Below are positions 1 to 5,459 of a stretch of 9,721 nucleotides of DNA, piece after piece; position 1 is the first letter of the stretch, and every line of letters starts with the position of its first letter. Source of the stretch: Candidatus Iainarchaeum sp. (GTDB lineage Archaea > Iainarchaeota > Iainarchaeia > Iainarchaeales > JAFGBZ01); contig JACRDJ010000116.1 of NCBI GenBank assembly GCA_016218635.1, positions 1-9,721 on the forward strand, read 5' to 3'. Position numbers and translations under genes: made by a program. Under the pieces are notes generated by a model. The model did not search any database, had not been told where the DNA came from, and saw only the letters and a program-made list of their open reading frames with translations.

Positions 1-93
1 CACCCATTCCAGCAGCACATCCAATGCAATGGATTCCTCGTCTTTAGGCATGAACATGTGGGCTTCATCAATCAGCATCCAGATGATCGGCAT
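1..93 (-). pseudogene. Walker B continuation of the HerA-like ATPase after an in-frame stop (partial at window edge)
   Basis: Immediately after TAA 96-94, and in the same frame, an ATG (93-91) opens a segment beginning MPIIWMLIDEAHMFMPKDEE and running to the edge of the window. WMLIDEAH is a Walker B motif with the DEAH-like acidic pair, and it is expected at this point of a HerA/DUF87 ATPase, following the charged stretch RKEEESRLIAGETRES. The piece is therefore the missing part of the upstream gene and not a new gene. Three explanations remain: a point mutation such as AAA or GAA to TAA, a sequencing error, or a real split with re-initiation at the TAAATG junction. TAA terminates other genes here (eL40, the membrane protein, the second UbiA), so reassignment of TAA is unlikely. 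Confidence 0.75.
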
Positions 94-2289
94 TTAGGAT
101 TCCCGGGTTTCCCCCGCAATCAGGCGGGATTCCTCTTCTTTGCGGAAAAGCATGCGTTCCTCAAAGAGTTTTTTTCCCAGCAGGCCCACAATGATGTCCC
201 GGGTTCCTTCCATGCCGATGGACTGCCGGTACGAGGACACATCAATGACCGTAATAAAGCCCGGCTTAGCCAGGTCCTTAATGGCACTGCCTTCCTTGTC
301 AAACAACCCCCATCCCTGCGCGGCCCTAAAACGGTTCAATAAGGCCTTGCGGGTAAGTTCCTCAAAATCCGAATCCGCTTCCACGGCTGCCATCAAATCA
401 TCCAAACTGAAATAAGTGCCCATGGATTCCTGCAAATCCTCCACAACATTGGTCAACAGCACCCCCTCCGCATCCTTTAAGGAAAGCTTGAACAACGCCA
501 GCCAGTCCTCGCTCCCCAGTTCACTGGCTTTAAGCGAAAAACTGCCGTCCACGGGCAATCCCTTGGATTTATAGAATGCCAGCTGGCCCTTGGGCACCAG
601 CACCCGCGCCGTAATTCCCCTGGATTCAATTCCCCACTCCGCCAACTCCGCCGGGTTCTCCTTGTTGGGAACCTTAAGCGTCCAGAAAATGCCCACGGTA
701 TCAATCGTGATCACCGACAAACGGCGCTTGATTTCCGGCGGCTGCATGGCGAATTCTTCAATGAGAATGCCTAACGAATATGAATTGTGCACGATAATGT
801 CGTTGGCTACAAAGTTATGAAATTCGGGCACGGTAATATCATACACTTCAAACTCGCCATTGAGCTCAGTGACGGAGGAAATTTCATCCCAGAAAATATC
901 CGATTCAGCCAGGGACATCATCAGCGGATTGTGGTCCGCTCTTGCAATCTGAAGCAGTTTCTGGCGGGAAGGCGCATAACGCATGGATTCCCGAAGGCTC
1001 TTGGGGTATTTGTAGCCCATGGAACGGCCAATTTCGGCCCAGCCGGCAGCGGGACGGTAATAGTCCCATACTTCTTTGGGGATGGTGTCCACATTCGGGT
1101 TCCAGGATTCACGAATCTCATTTAATGCCTGGGCCTGACGGGCCTCTTTTTTTCCAAAAAACCCAATCTGAAGCAAAAATTGGTGAATGTTTTTTCCCTG
1201 AAGTGAAAGCTCAAAAGAATGGAATTCTTTCCCATTAAGGTTAATTTTTTTGGGACGCAGATGCGAAACAATGCCAAACCGTAGCAACAAATGCTGGATC
1301 TGACGAATCATCCGTTCAGAAGCGGAAGCCACCGAAACCTGCCAGGCTTTCTTGTTGATGTCAAAGTAAATGGTTCCATCACAACTGAAAAACCGGTTCA
1401 GAAACAACGCAACCTTGGGTTTGGGAAGCGAAAACAGAATATCCGGAATAAATTTTGTATAGGAATCTGTTCCATACACCCCTAATTCAATCAGCCACTG
1501 ACGGAGATGGTTTTGGGGAGCAAACCGGGTTCCCTTCGCATACCGTCCGTTTTCCCGTTTGACTTCCAGAATCTGAAGCACCGGATTGGAATTAACCACT
1601 CGATAACCATACTTGGAATGAGTAAACTTACGAACAGTCATCCGTTCATCAAACTGTGAAACCGCCAGCTTGAAATCACTCACAATGATTTCATCCGAAT
1701 TCGTAAACCATACGGCCCGCCGCTTAATATGCCCTTCAGCCAGCAAATATGCCAAAATCTTAACATGCGCCTCGGAAAGAAAACCATTCCCGAAAAAATC
1801 AAGCTTCCGCGGAGTGGCAATCCGTCCTCCCACCCCGATTTCTTCGGCCGGAACCCAGCCATGAATGGTCAGCAGGGGGTGCTCGGGGGTCAAACGAATT
1901 TTTTTTCCGGAGCGCAACCGCAGTTCAAACAGACTGGAAACGCTTCGCTTAAAGAAACCGGATTTCTCCGAAGATTCCACTTTGTATTCCGTATTCAGCG
2001 AGACCACCCGCTTCAATTCCGATTCCAGTTCACGGATTTTTTTCAGGGAACCATCCTCCAGGAGAATTTCCGTATCCCCATCCAGACACTTCCCGCCTCC
2101 GCGTTTGCCGCAAATGAGCATCAGGTGCGGTTTTGCAATATCGCACACTACTTTTCGGCCCAGCACCGGCCGCTCGCCCGAACTCATCACCACCTTCCCC
2201 AAATAAGCGGTTCCCTTGTCTCCGTATTTCTCCAGGTCGTCCTGCGTGCGTCCCAGCACGGCTTTCTCTCCCGCATCATCCCACGCCAT
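94..2289 (-). CDS. HerA/DUF87-like P-loop ATPase with intein, ends at an in-frame TAA before Walker B
   Basis: This is an archaeal ATPase of the HerA/DUF87 type, a family of hexameric DNA-translocating or helicase-like motors. Numbering from the ATG at 2289, the Walker A loop GKRGGGK/S spans residues 61-67 plus the Ser after the intein. A 435-residue intein sits exactly between the Lys and that Ser. After the intein the ATPase core continues (ITIDTVGIFW, later FITVIDVSSYRQS) and stops at TAA 96-94. In the same frame, the next codons give a clear Walker B segment, WMLIDEAH. The protein as written therefore lacks Walker B and its ATPase site would be incomplete. I chose the start at 2289 because a TATA-like TTTAAA is centred 27.5 bases upstream. 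ATGs at 2331 and 2406 are in frame, but the first lies 13 bases from the divergent start and the second lies inside that gene. A sequencing error at the stop codon is possible. Confidence 0.8.
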   Translation of the reverse strand: MAWDDAGEKAVLGRTQDDLEKYGDKGTAYLGKVVMSSGERPVLGRKVVCDIAKPHLMLICGKRGGGKCLDGDTEILLEDGSLKKIRELESELKRVVSLNTEYKVESSEKSGFFKRSVSSLFELRLRSGKKIRLTPEHPLLTIHGWVPAEEIGVGGRIATPRKLDFFGNGFLSEAHVKILAYLLAEGHIKRRAVWFTNSDEIIVSDFKLAVSQFDERMTVRKFTHSKYGYRVVNSNPVLQILEVKRENGRYAKGTRFAPQNHLRQWLIELGVYGTDSYTKFIPDILFSLPKPKVALFLNRFFSCDGTIYFDINKKAWQVSVASASERMIRQIQHLLLRFGIVSHLRPKKINLNGKEFHSFELSLQGKNIHQFLLQIGFFGKKEARQAQALNEIRESWNPNVDTIPKEVWDYYRPAAGWAEIGRSMGYKYPKSLRESMRYAPSRQKLLQIARADHNPLMMSLAESDIFWDEISSVTELNGEFEVYDITVPEFHNFVANDIIVHNSYSLGILIEEFAMQPPEIKRRLSVITIDTVGIFWTLKVPNKENPAELAEWGIESRGITARVLVPKGQLAFYKSKGLPVDGSFSLKASELGSEDWLALFKLSLKDAEGVLLTNVVEDLQESMGTYFSLDDLMAAVEADSDFEELTRKALLNRFRAAQGWGLFDKEGSAIKDLAKPGFITVIDVSSYRQSIGMEGTRDIIVGLLGKKLFEERMLFRKEEESRLIAGETRES
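784..2088 (-). mobile_element. Intein with LAGLIDADG homing endonuclease, inserted in Walker A
   Basis: The intein is 435 residues, from Cys1 (codon 2088-2086) to Asn435 (codon 786-784), and Ser is the +1 residue. All splicing blocks look intact: block A CLDGDTEI, block B LTPEHPLL (Thr67 and His70), block F YDITVPEFHNFVAND, and block G IIVHN with the penultimate His. Two endonuclease motifs are visible, LAYLLAEGH at 112-120 (acidic Glu118) and LNRFFSCDGT at 230-239 (acidic Asp237), so homing activity is plausible. The C-terminal block resembles that of DnaB inteins, from memory of the family. Before excision the P-loop is split, so the host ATPase depends on protein splicing. Inteins are known to favour such conserved nucleotide-binding sites. 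Confidence 0.93.
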
Positions 2290-2298
2290 CGTGCAAGG

Positions 2299-2320
2299 AA
2301 TACGTTTAACGTATTTAAAG
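2299..2320. promoter_or_regulatory. Symmetric divergent promoter: TATA-like TTTAAA plus overlapping palindrome
   Basis: The core TTTAAA (2314-2319) is its own reverse complement and is centred at 2316.5. The ATG of the ATPase (2289, minus) and the ATG of the prenyltransferase (2344, plus) each lie 27.5 bases from that centre, which is the usual archaeal TATA-to-start-site distance. Both transcripts could therefore be leaderless. A perfect 8-base inverted repeat with one central base, AATACGTTTAACGTATT (2299-2315), overlaps the box and could bind a dimeric regulator. No Shine-Dalgarno sequence precedes either ATG. Promoter activity is inferred from sequence only. Confidence 0.6.
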
Positions 2321-2343
2321 AAGTTTTGCATTACATCCAAGGC

Positions 2344-3225
2344 ATGGCATGGGAGAAAATCAGGGCCATCTTTGAGCTCATGCGGCCGCTGGAGTGGAGC
2401 AAGCAATTCGGCAACTACACCATCGGATACCTGCTCGCCGGCGGGTTCTCTTTCGCCAATCCCATTCAGTTCATTTACGGTTTCCTCTTAATCGGACCCC
2501 TCTTATGGGGCGGACTCTATGCATTCAACGACTGGACGGACTGGCAAAAAGACGCTCTTCACCCCCAAAAAAAACTCCGGCCAATCCCTTCCGGACGCTT
2601 AACGCCCACGCAGGCACTCACCGCCGCGCTCTTTCTTGTCCTGAGTGCATTTGCAGGCGGACTATTGCTGAATAACCTTCTGTTTGTAGTATGTCTCGCG
2701 GCGATGCTGTTCAATCATTTGCTTTACACCCTGCCCCCTTTTCACCTAAAAAAAAGACCCGTGCTCGACCTCATCAGCGGTTCGCTCATTCACCCCATTT
2801 TCCGTTTCTATGCCGGATGGGTGTTGTTCATTCCCGCATTCCGTGCACCCGTTGAAATCCTGGCATTCATTCTGGGAATCCAGTTTGCCGGATACACATT
2901 ATACCGCCTGAACTCCAAAGCGCACGAACAGGAACTCGGATACCATTCCAGTGTAACCGTTTTCCCCGAAACGATGATTAAAATCAGTGCCTACCTGGGC
3001 GCCATACTCGGAATCGGGGCATTCTTTTACTCCATCTGGACGGCCATTCTGCCATTCAAATTCATCTGGCTTGGAATCCTTTCCATGGCCAGCATTCCCT
3101 TAGTATACAAAGAAGCCCTGCTTAACCCGCAGAAAATGGACATCCGCGGAATGCACACGCAGATTTATGTGCACTACCTGCTGTTTATGGCGGGATTTAT
3201 CGCATTAAGCCTGCTACCTGTTTAG
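2344..3225 (+). CDS. UbiA-family membrane prenyltransferase, divergent
   Basis: A 293-residue polytopic membrane protein of the UbiA superfamily, whose members transfer isoprenoid diphosphates to acceptors inside the membrane. The first Mg-diphosphate motif is well preserved: NDWTDWQKD at residues 62-70, followed by LRPIPSGRLT at 79-88, as in the family. The region where the second Asp-rich motif is expected reads YRLNSKAHEQELGY (187-200) and has no Asp, only glutamates, so this is a divergent or specialised member. Hydrophobic segments are spread along the whole length (about 8 or 9). The substrate cannot be read from the sequence. A second, more canonical UbiA lies at 8134-8952, so this copy is unlikely to be the main ether-lipid enzyme. 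The start at 2344 fits a leaderless transcript from the shared TATA box. An upstream in-frame extension is just the shadow of the ATPase gene. Confidence 0.85.
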   Translation: MAWEKIRAIFELMRPLEWSKQFGNYTIGYLLAGGFSFANPIQFIYGFLLIGPLLWGGLYAFNDWTDWQKDALHPQKKLRPIPSGRLTPTQALTAALFLVLSAFAGGLLLNNLLFVVCLAAMLFNHLLYTLPPFHLKKRPVLDLISGSLIHPIFRFYAGWVLFIPAFRAPVEILAFILGIQFAGYTLYRLNSKAHEQELGYHSSVTVFPETMIKISAYLGAILGIGAFFYSIWTAILPFKFIWLGILSMASIPLVYKEALLNPQKMDIRGMHTQIYVHYLLFMAGFIALSLLPV

Positions 3226-3353
3226 GTAGTGGCTCTCTTGCGGAGATAGCGTTTCTTGCGCTGTTCCCGGCGCATTTTCTTTTTCTTCCACTTCCAGCGC
3301 TGGCGGGAACGCGTTTTCTTAAAACGAGAAGAATCCTTGGATCGGGTACCCAA
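3222..3353 (-). CDS. Small basic protein, probable 50S ribosomal protein eL41
   Basis: This is a 43-codon reading frame rich in Lys and Arg. Its core WKKKKMRREQRKKRYLRKR lines up position by position with the short helix of archaeal/eukaryotic eL41 (W-[RK]-K-K-[RK]-M-R-R-x-x-R-K-[RK]-R-x-[ML]-R-x-R), a peptide located at the ribosomal subunit interface. It is longer at the N-terminus than typical eL41 (about 25 residues). The start is uncertain: TTG at 3353 has AAGTGA five bases upstream, matching the GTGA-type ribosome binding sites of other genes here, while GTG at 3362 is an in-frame alternative. Its TAA (3224-3222) overlaps the TAG of the convergent prenyltransferase. A TATA-like TTTTTTAAAT on the minus strand (3397-3406) lies upstream. 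Identification is from pattern memory. Confidence 0.7.
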   Translation of the reverse strand: MGTRSKDSSRFKKTRSRQRWKWKKKKMRREQRKKRYLRKRATT

Positions 3354-3396
3354 AATAATCACTTAATTAATACTCAATATTCCTTTCATGAAAGCA

Positions 3397-3406
3397 TTTA
3401 AAAAAC
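3397..3406 (-). promoter_or_regulatory. TATA-like box for the eL41-like gene
   Basis: On the minus strand this reads TTTTTTAAAT. A start site about 26 bases downstream would fall near 3375, giving a leader of roughly 13-22 bases before the GTG or TTG start, enough for the AAGTGA ribosome binding site. The rest of the gap 3363-3443 is AT-rich and shows no other gene. Confidence 0.35.
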
Positions 3407-3443
3407 ATCCCTAAAAACCCGTTCAGCAGTCAAAATAACCAAT

Positions 3444-3484
3444 GCCAAAAAAAGAAGGAAGAAAGCCCCCCTTAGAGGGCTTTC
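3444..3484 (-). terminator. Hairpin plus T-tract terminator of the membrane protein gene
   Basis: On the minus strand GAAAGCCC (3484-3477) pairs perfectly with GGGCTTTC (3468-3461) across an 8-base loop. TTCCTTCTTTTTTT follows (3460-3447). The TAA stop of the membrane protein lies in the loop, so the last codons form one arm of the stem. T-tracts alone can terminate archaeal transcription, so the hairpin makes this an unusually bacterial-looking terminator. Confidence 0.7.
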
Positions 3485-4179
3485 AGGATATTGCGGGATA
3501 ACACATAGCGGGAGTCAATGGACAATACCGCAGAGAGCTTGGAGTTTGTCCACGCATCCAGCCGCGCCAGCACGGTCGTCATGGCCACAAAGGAACCCAT
3601 GATGCCCAGCGTGAATACGGCCCGCTCGAAAGCTACGATCGGAATCAGGGCCACCCATTGCTCAGGAGTCATGGGAACCGTCCACACCCAGATCGCACCG
3701 CCCACCGCATGAGCCATGAACGTGGCACCCAGGCTTCTCCAAAAGAGGCTGTTCCTGAAAAAACCGGCAATGACCGGAATCAGCCAATAGAGACTGAAAA
3801 ACCAGACTTTTCCACCCACCGGATGCAGCATGAAAGCAGCCATGGCCACCAAGGGAACCGCCACGGAGAGTTTCTCAAACGATTTCAGCCCGTGCCTGCC
3901 GAAATAATACGCCGCAAACAGCATGGGAGTCAGCCGAAGGACGCTGATGAAATCCCAGGACTTTCCCAGCAGAAACGCACTCAGCAGCTGCGAACCCAGC
4001 ACGGAAACCGCACCCAGTACGGGACCCAGGAACCCGCCCGCAATCGGGCCCAGGAACTGAAATAACGTGAAAAACTGGTTGGGCGCTCCCACCAAAGCGG
4101 AAAAATTAACCTGACTGGCCACCAACGCCACTACGGCAAACAAACCGGCAAACAACGCTTTCTGTTTCAATGAACTCAA
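3472..4179 (-). CDS. Multi-spanning membrane protein, possibly an ECF-transporter S-component-like protein
   Basis: A 235-residue, strongly hydrophobic protein with about six membrane segments (roughly 8-24, 40-71, 78-94, 106-120, 126-140 and 172-205). The Gly/Pro-rich stretch FLGPIAGGFLGPVLGAVSVL (42-61) is typical of compact substrate-binding membrane subunits, such as the S components of energy-coupling-factor vitamin transporters. I do not recognise the exact family. Its closeness to thiM-thiE-thiL makes a role in uptake of thiamine or its precursors a reasonable guess, but it is on the opposite strand with a tRNA and eL40 between them. The start is TTG at 4179: an in-frame TAA lies just upstream, and the purine-rich AAGGGGGTG (4193-4185) sits five bases before it. 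The gene ends in a hairpin terminator. Confidence 0.65.
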   Translation of the reverse strand: MSSLKQKALFAGLFAVVALVASQVNFSALVGAPNQFFTLFQFLGPIAGGFLGPVLGAVSVLGSQLLSAFLLGKSWDFISVLRLTPMLFAAYYFGRHGLKSFEKLSVAVPLVAMAAFMLHPVGGKVWFFSLYWLIPVIAGFFRNSLFWRSLGATFMAHAVGGAIWVWTVPMTPEQWVALIPIVAFERAVFTLGIMGSFVAMTTVLARLDAWTNSKLSAVLSIDSRYVLSRNILKAL

Positions 4180-4210
4180 ACCAACACCCCCTTAATCCAC
4201 TCATGCCAAT

Positions 4211-4226
4211 AAAGAATAAAAAAGAA
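4211..4226 (-). terminator. T-rich tract downstream of tRNA-Glu
   Basis: On the minus strand the sequence after the tRNA reads TTCTTTTTTATTCTTT, a T-rich run starting about 10 bases past the mature 3' end. This matches the oligo-T signals that terminate archaeal tRNA transcripts. The same A/T block could also serve as the TATA region for the membrane protein gene downstream. Confidence 0.45.
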
Positions 4227-4235
4227 TGCCAAGAC

Positions 4236-4379
4236 TGCTCCGACCGGGATTCGAACCCGGGTTATCGGCTTTCTTGGGAACGGACATCCAACAACAGGTT
4301 CCTGACCTGCCGCCGGATGTGAATCCCGAAAGATTCTTCCATGAAAGGCCAATGTGCTTAACCGCTACACTATCGGAGC
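4236..4379 (-). tRNA. tRNA-Glu (UUC) with a 71-base intron at 37/38
   Basis: The acceptor arms GCTCCGA (4379-4373) and TCGGAGC (4243-4237) pair perfectly, with discriminator A at 4236. The T arm is CCGGG-TTCGAAT-CCCGG, and the D arm is GTGT...GCAC with GGTTAA in the loop. The anticodon stem is TTGGC with GCCGA, formed only after an intron is removed. The spliced anticodon loop is CTTTCAA, giving anticodon TTC for glutamate. The exons are 4379-4342 (38 bases) and 4270-4236 (35 bases), so the mature tRNA is 73 bases before CCA addition. CCA is not encoded, so a CCA-adding enzyme is needed. Confidence 0.93.
4271..4341 (-). other. tRNA-Glu intron with a bulge-helix-bulge splice motif
   Basis: Placing the splice sites at 37/38 gives a near-canonical bulge-helix-bulge. 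The anticodon stem is the outer helix, with a 3-base bulge AA|A at the 3' site. The central helix is CTT with AAG plus one T-C mismatch. A 3-base bulge CA|T lies at the 5' site, and the inner helix is GGAA (4340-4337) with TTCC (4280-4277). The intron interior folds further: ACATCC pairs with GGATGT, enclosing a CAGGT/ACCTG hairpin. This is a substrate for the archaeal splicing endonuclease (EndA). I see no box C/D elements or open reading frame in it. Confidence 0.8.
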
Positions 4380-4406
4380 AACCCAACAAATTCAGCCAAA
4401 GAATGA

Positions 4407-4414
4407 TTTTAAAA
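4407..4414. promoter_or_regulatory. Palindromic TATA box shared by tRNA-Glu (minus) and eL40 (plus)
   Basis: TTTTAAAA is its own reverse complement, so it can position TBP for either direction. On the minus strand it predicts a start near 4384, five bases before the tRNA. On the plus strand it predicts a start near 4437, leaving a 14-base leader that carries CGTGA before the eL40 ATG. No other good TATA candidate lies in the 71-base gap. Confidence 0.55.
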
Positions 4415-4450
4415 CCCTTGCATGCAGAAAATGGTTTCTTACGTGAAAAA

Positions 4451-4627
4451 ATGGCCAAAGTAATAACCGCTGCCGAAAAAAGACTGTTTCAGAACATGTG
4501 GATTTGCCTCAGCTGCAAGAGCAAATTCCGCAGTCCGGGCAGGCCCCCGGCCAAATGCCGTAAATGCGACGGCAAAAGCTTCCGCATCAAGAACAAAGTC
4601 GTCAAGAAAGCCGCGGGCGCAAAGTAA
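4451..4627 (+). CDS. 50S ribosomal protein eL40
   Basis: A 58-residue protein with the layout of the archaeal/eukaryotic large-subunit protein eL40: an N-terminal AAEKRLFQN segment, then ICLSC (Cys19 and Cys22) and CRKC (Cys36 and Cys39) forming a single C4 zinc ribbon, and a basic tail FRIKNKVVKK. The spacing between the two Cys pairs (13 residues) is a little longer than in typical eL40, because of the insert RSPGRPPA. The ATG at 4451 is preceded by CGTGA five bases upstream, a GTGA-type ribosome binding site. The stop TAA overlaps the TATA-like element of thiM, whose coding region begins 28 bases later. The gene has its own divergent promoter shared with tRNA-Glu. Confidence 0.85.
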   Translation: MAKVITAAEKRLFQNMWICLSCKSKFRSPGRPPAKCRKCDGKSFRIKNKVVKKAAGAK

Positions 4628-4633
4628 TTAAAA
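4625..4633 (+). promoter_or_regulatory. TATA-like box for the thi operon
   Basis: TAATTAAAA is centred 27 bases upstream of the thiM ATG at 4656, which predicts a leaderless transcript. It overlaps the TAA stop codon of eL40. No ribosome binding site precedes the thiM ATG, consistent with leaderless initiation. I see no THI-box riboswitch in the 28-base gap, which is far too short for one. Confidence 0.5.
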
Positions 4634-4655
4634 CCCTTCAGCGCACGACTCATTC

Positions 4656-5459
4656 ATGAAAGCCCAATTGAATACCTCCGTGCTCCTTGAACGAATCCGG
4701 ACCCAAAAACCTCTCGTGCACCACATCACCAACTGGGTAACCATTTATGACTGTGCCAACGCCACCCGCAGCATCGGCGCGCTTCCCGTCATGGCCCACG
4801 CCCCCGAAGAAGTACCCGAAATGACCGGCATTGCCCAGGCCTTGGTACTCAACATCGGAACCCTTACCACGGAACTCATTGAATCCATGAAACTGGCCGG
4901 CCAAGCCGCCAACCAAAAAGGGATTCCCGTAATCCTGGATGCCGTCGGAGCCGGCGCCACCCGCATGCGCTCCCAAAAAACCAAAGAACTCCTCAGCACC
5001 ATTCAAATCAGCGTACTCAAAGGCAACTCCGCGGAAATCGGTTCCGTGGCCGGCGTAGCGGCAGAAGTCAAGGGAGTGGAAGCCATCTCGGTCGGCGAAG
5101 ACCCCCTAACCCTGGCCCCCCGCCTGGCCCAGCAACTCAACCTAACCGTAGTCATCACCGGAAAAACGGATTACGTTTCAAACGGAATCCAGACCTACGC
5201 CATCCGCAACGGCCACGAACTCATGGGCAAAGTCGTCGGAACCGGATGCATGAGCGCCTCCATCATCGGCGCATTCTGTGCAATAGAAAAAGATTACGCC
5301 CAGGCCGCCGCCAGCGCGCTCAGTGCATACGGAATCGCCGGGGAAATGGCCGCCCGGCACGCCAAGGGACCCGGCACATTCAAGGAACACTTCGTGGACG
5401 CCCTCCATCACATCGGAGCCAACGACATCCGCCTGCACGAAAAAGTGGACACGGAATGA
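4656..5459 (+). CDS. thiM: Hydroxyethylthiazole kinase ThiM
   Basis: ThiM phosphorylates 4-methyl-5-(2-hydroxyethyl)thiazole with ATP, the salvage entry to the thiazole half of thiamine. The 267-residue length is normal for this ribokinase-like family. Visible signatures are VHHITNWVT (21-29), GALPVMAHAPEEV (41-53), LNIGTL (65-70), the modified LDAVGAGATRMR (94-105, where most members have DPVG), LKGNSAEI (121-128) and VVGTGCMSASIIGAF (193-207). That last segment carries Cys198 in the usual catalytic-loop position. It is the first gene of a three-gene thiamine operon, and its TGA overlaps the thiE ATG (ATGA at 5456-5459), so translation is probably coupled. The ATG at 4656 fits the TATA box 27 bases upstream. 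Confidence 0.95.
   Translation: MKAQLNTSVLLERIRTQKPLVHHITNWVTIYDCANATRSIGALPVMAHAPEEVPEMTGIAQALVLNIGTLTTELIESMKLAGQAANQKGIPVILDAVGAGATRMRSQKTKELLSTIQISVLKGNSAEIGSVAGVAAEVKGVEAISVGEDPLTLAPRLAQQLNLTVVITGKTDYVSNGIQTYAIRNGHELMGKVVGTGCMSASIIGAFCAIEKDYAQAAASALSAYGIAGEMAARHAKGPGTFKEHFVDALHHIGANDIRLHEKVDTE

Noticed and set aside
1729..2343. Long in-frame extension of the first UbiA gene to the left on the plus strand
   Set aside because: It is the antisense shadow of the intein/ATPase gene, has no family similarity, and the TATA box at 2314-2319 and UbiA motifs support a start at 2344.
3383..3394. Perfect 12-base palindrome CTTTCATGAAAG
   Set aside because: It is isolated, short and AT-rich, with no second copy found; chance occurrence is plausible although it lies upstream of the eL41-like gene.
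4628..4655. Thiamine riboswitch upstream of thiM
   Set aside because: The gap to the preceding gene is only 28 bases and the transcript appears leaderless, so there is no room for a THI element.
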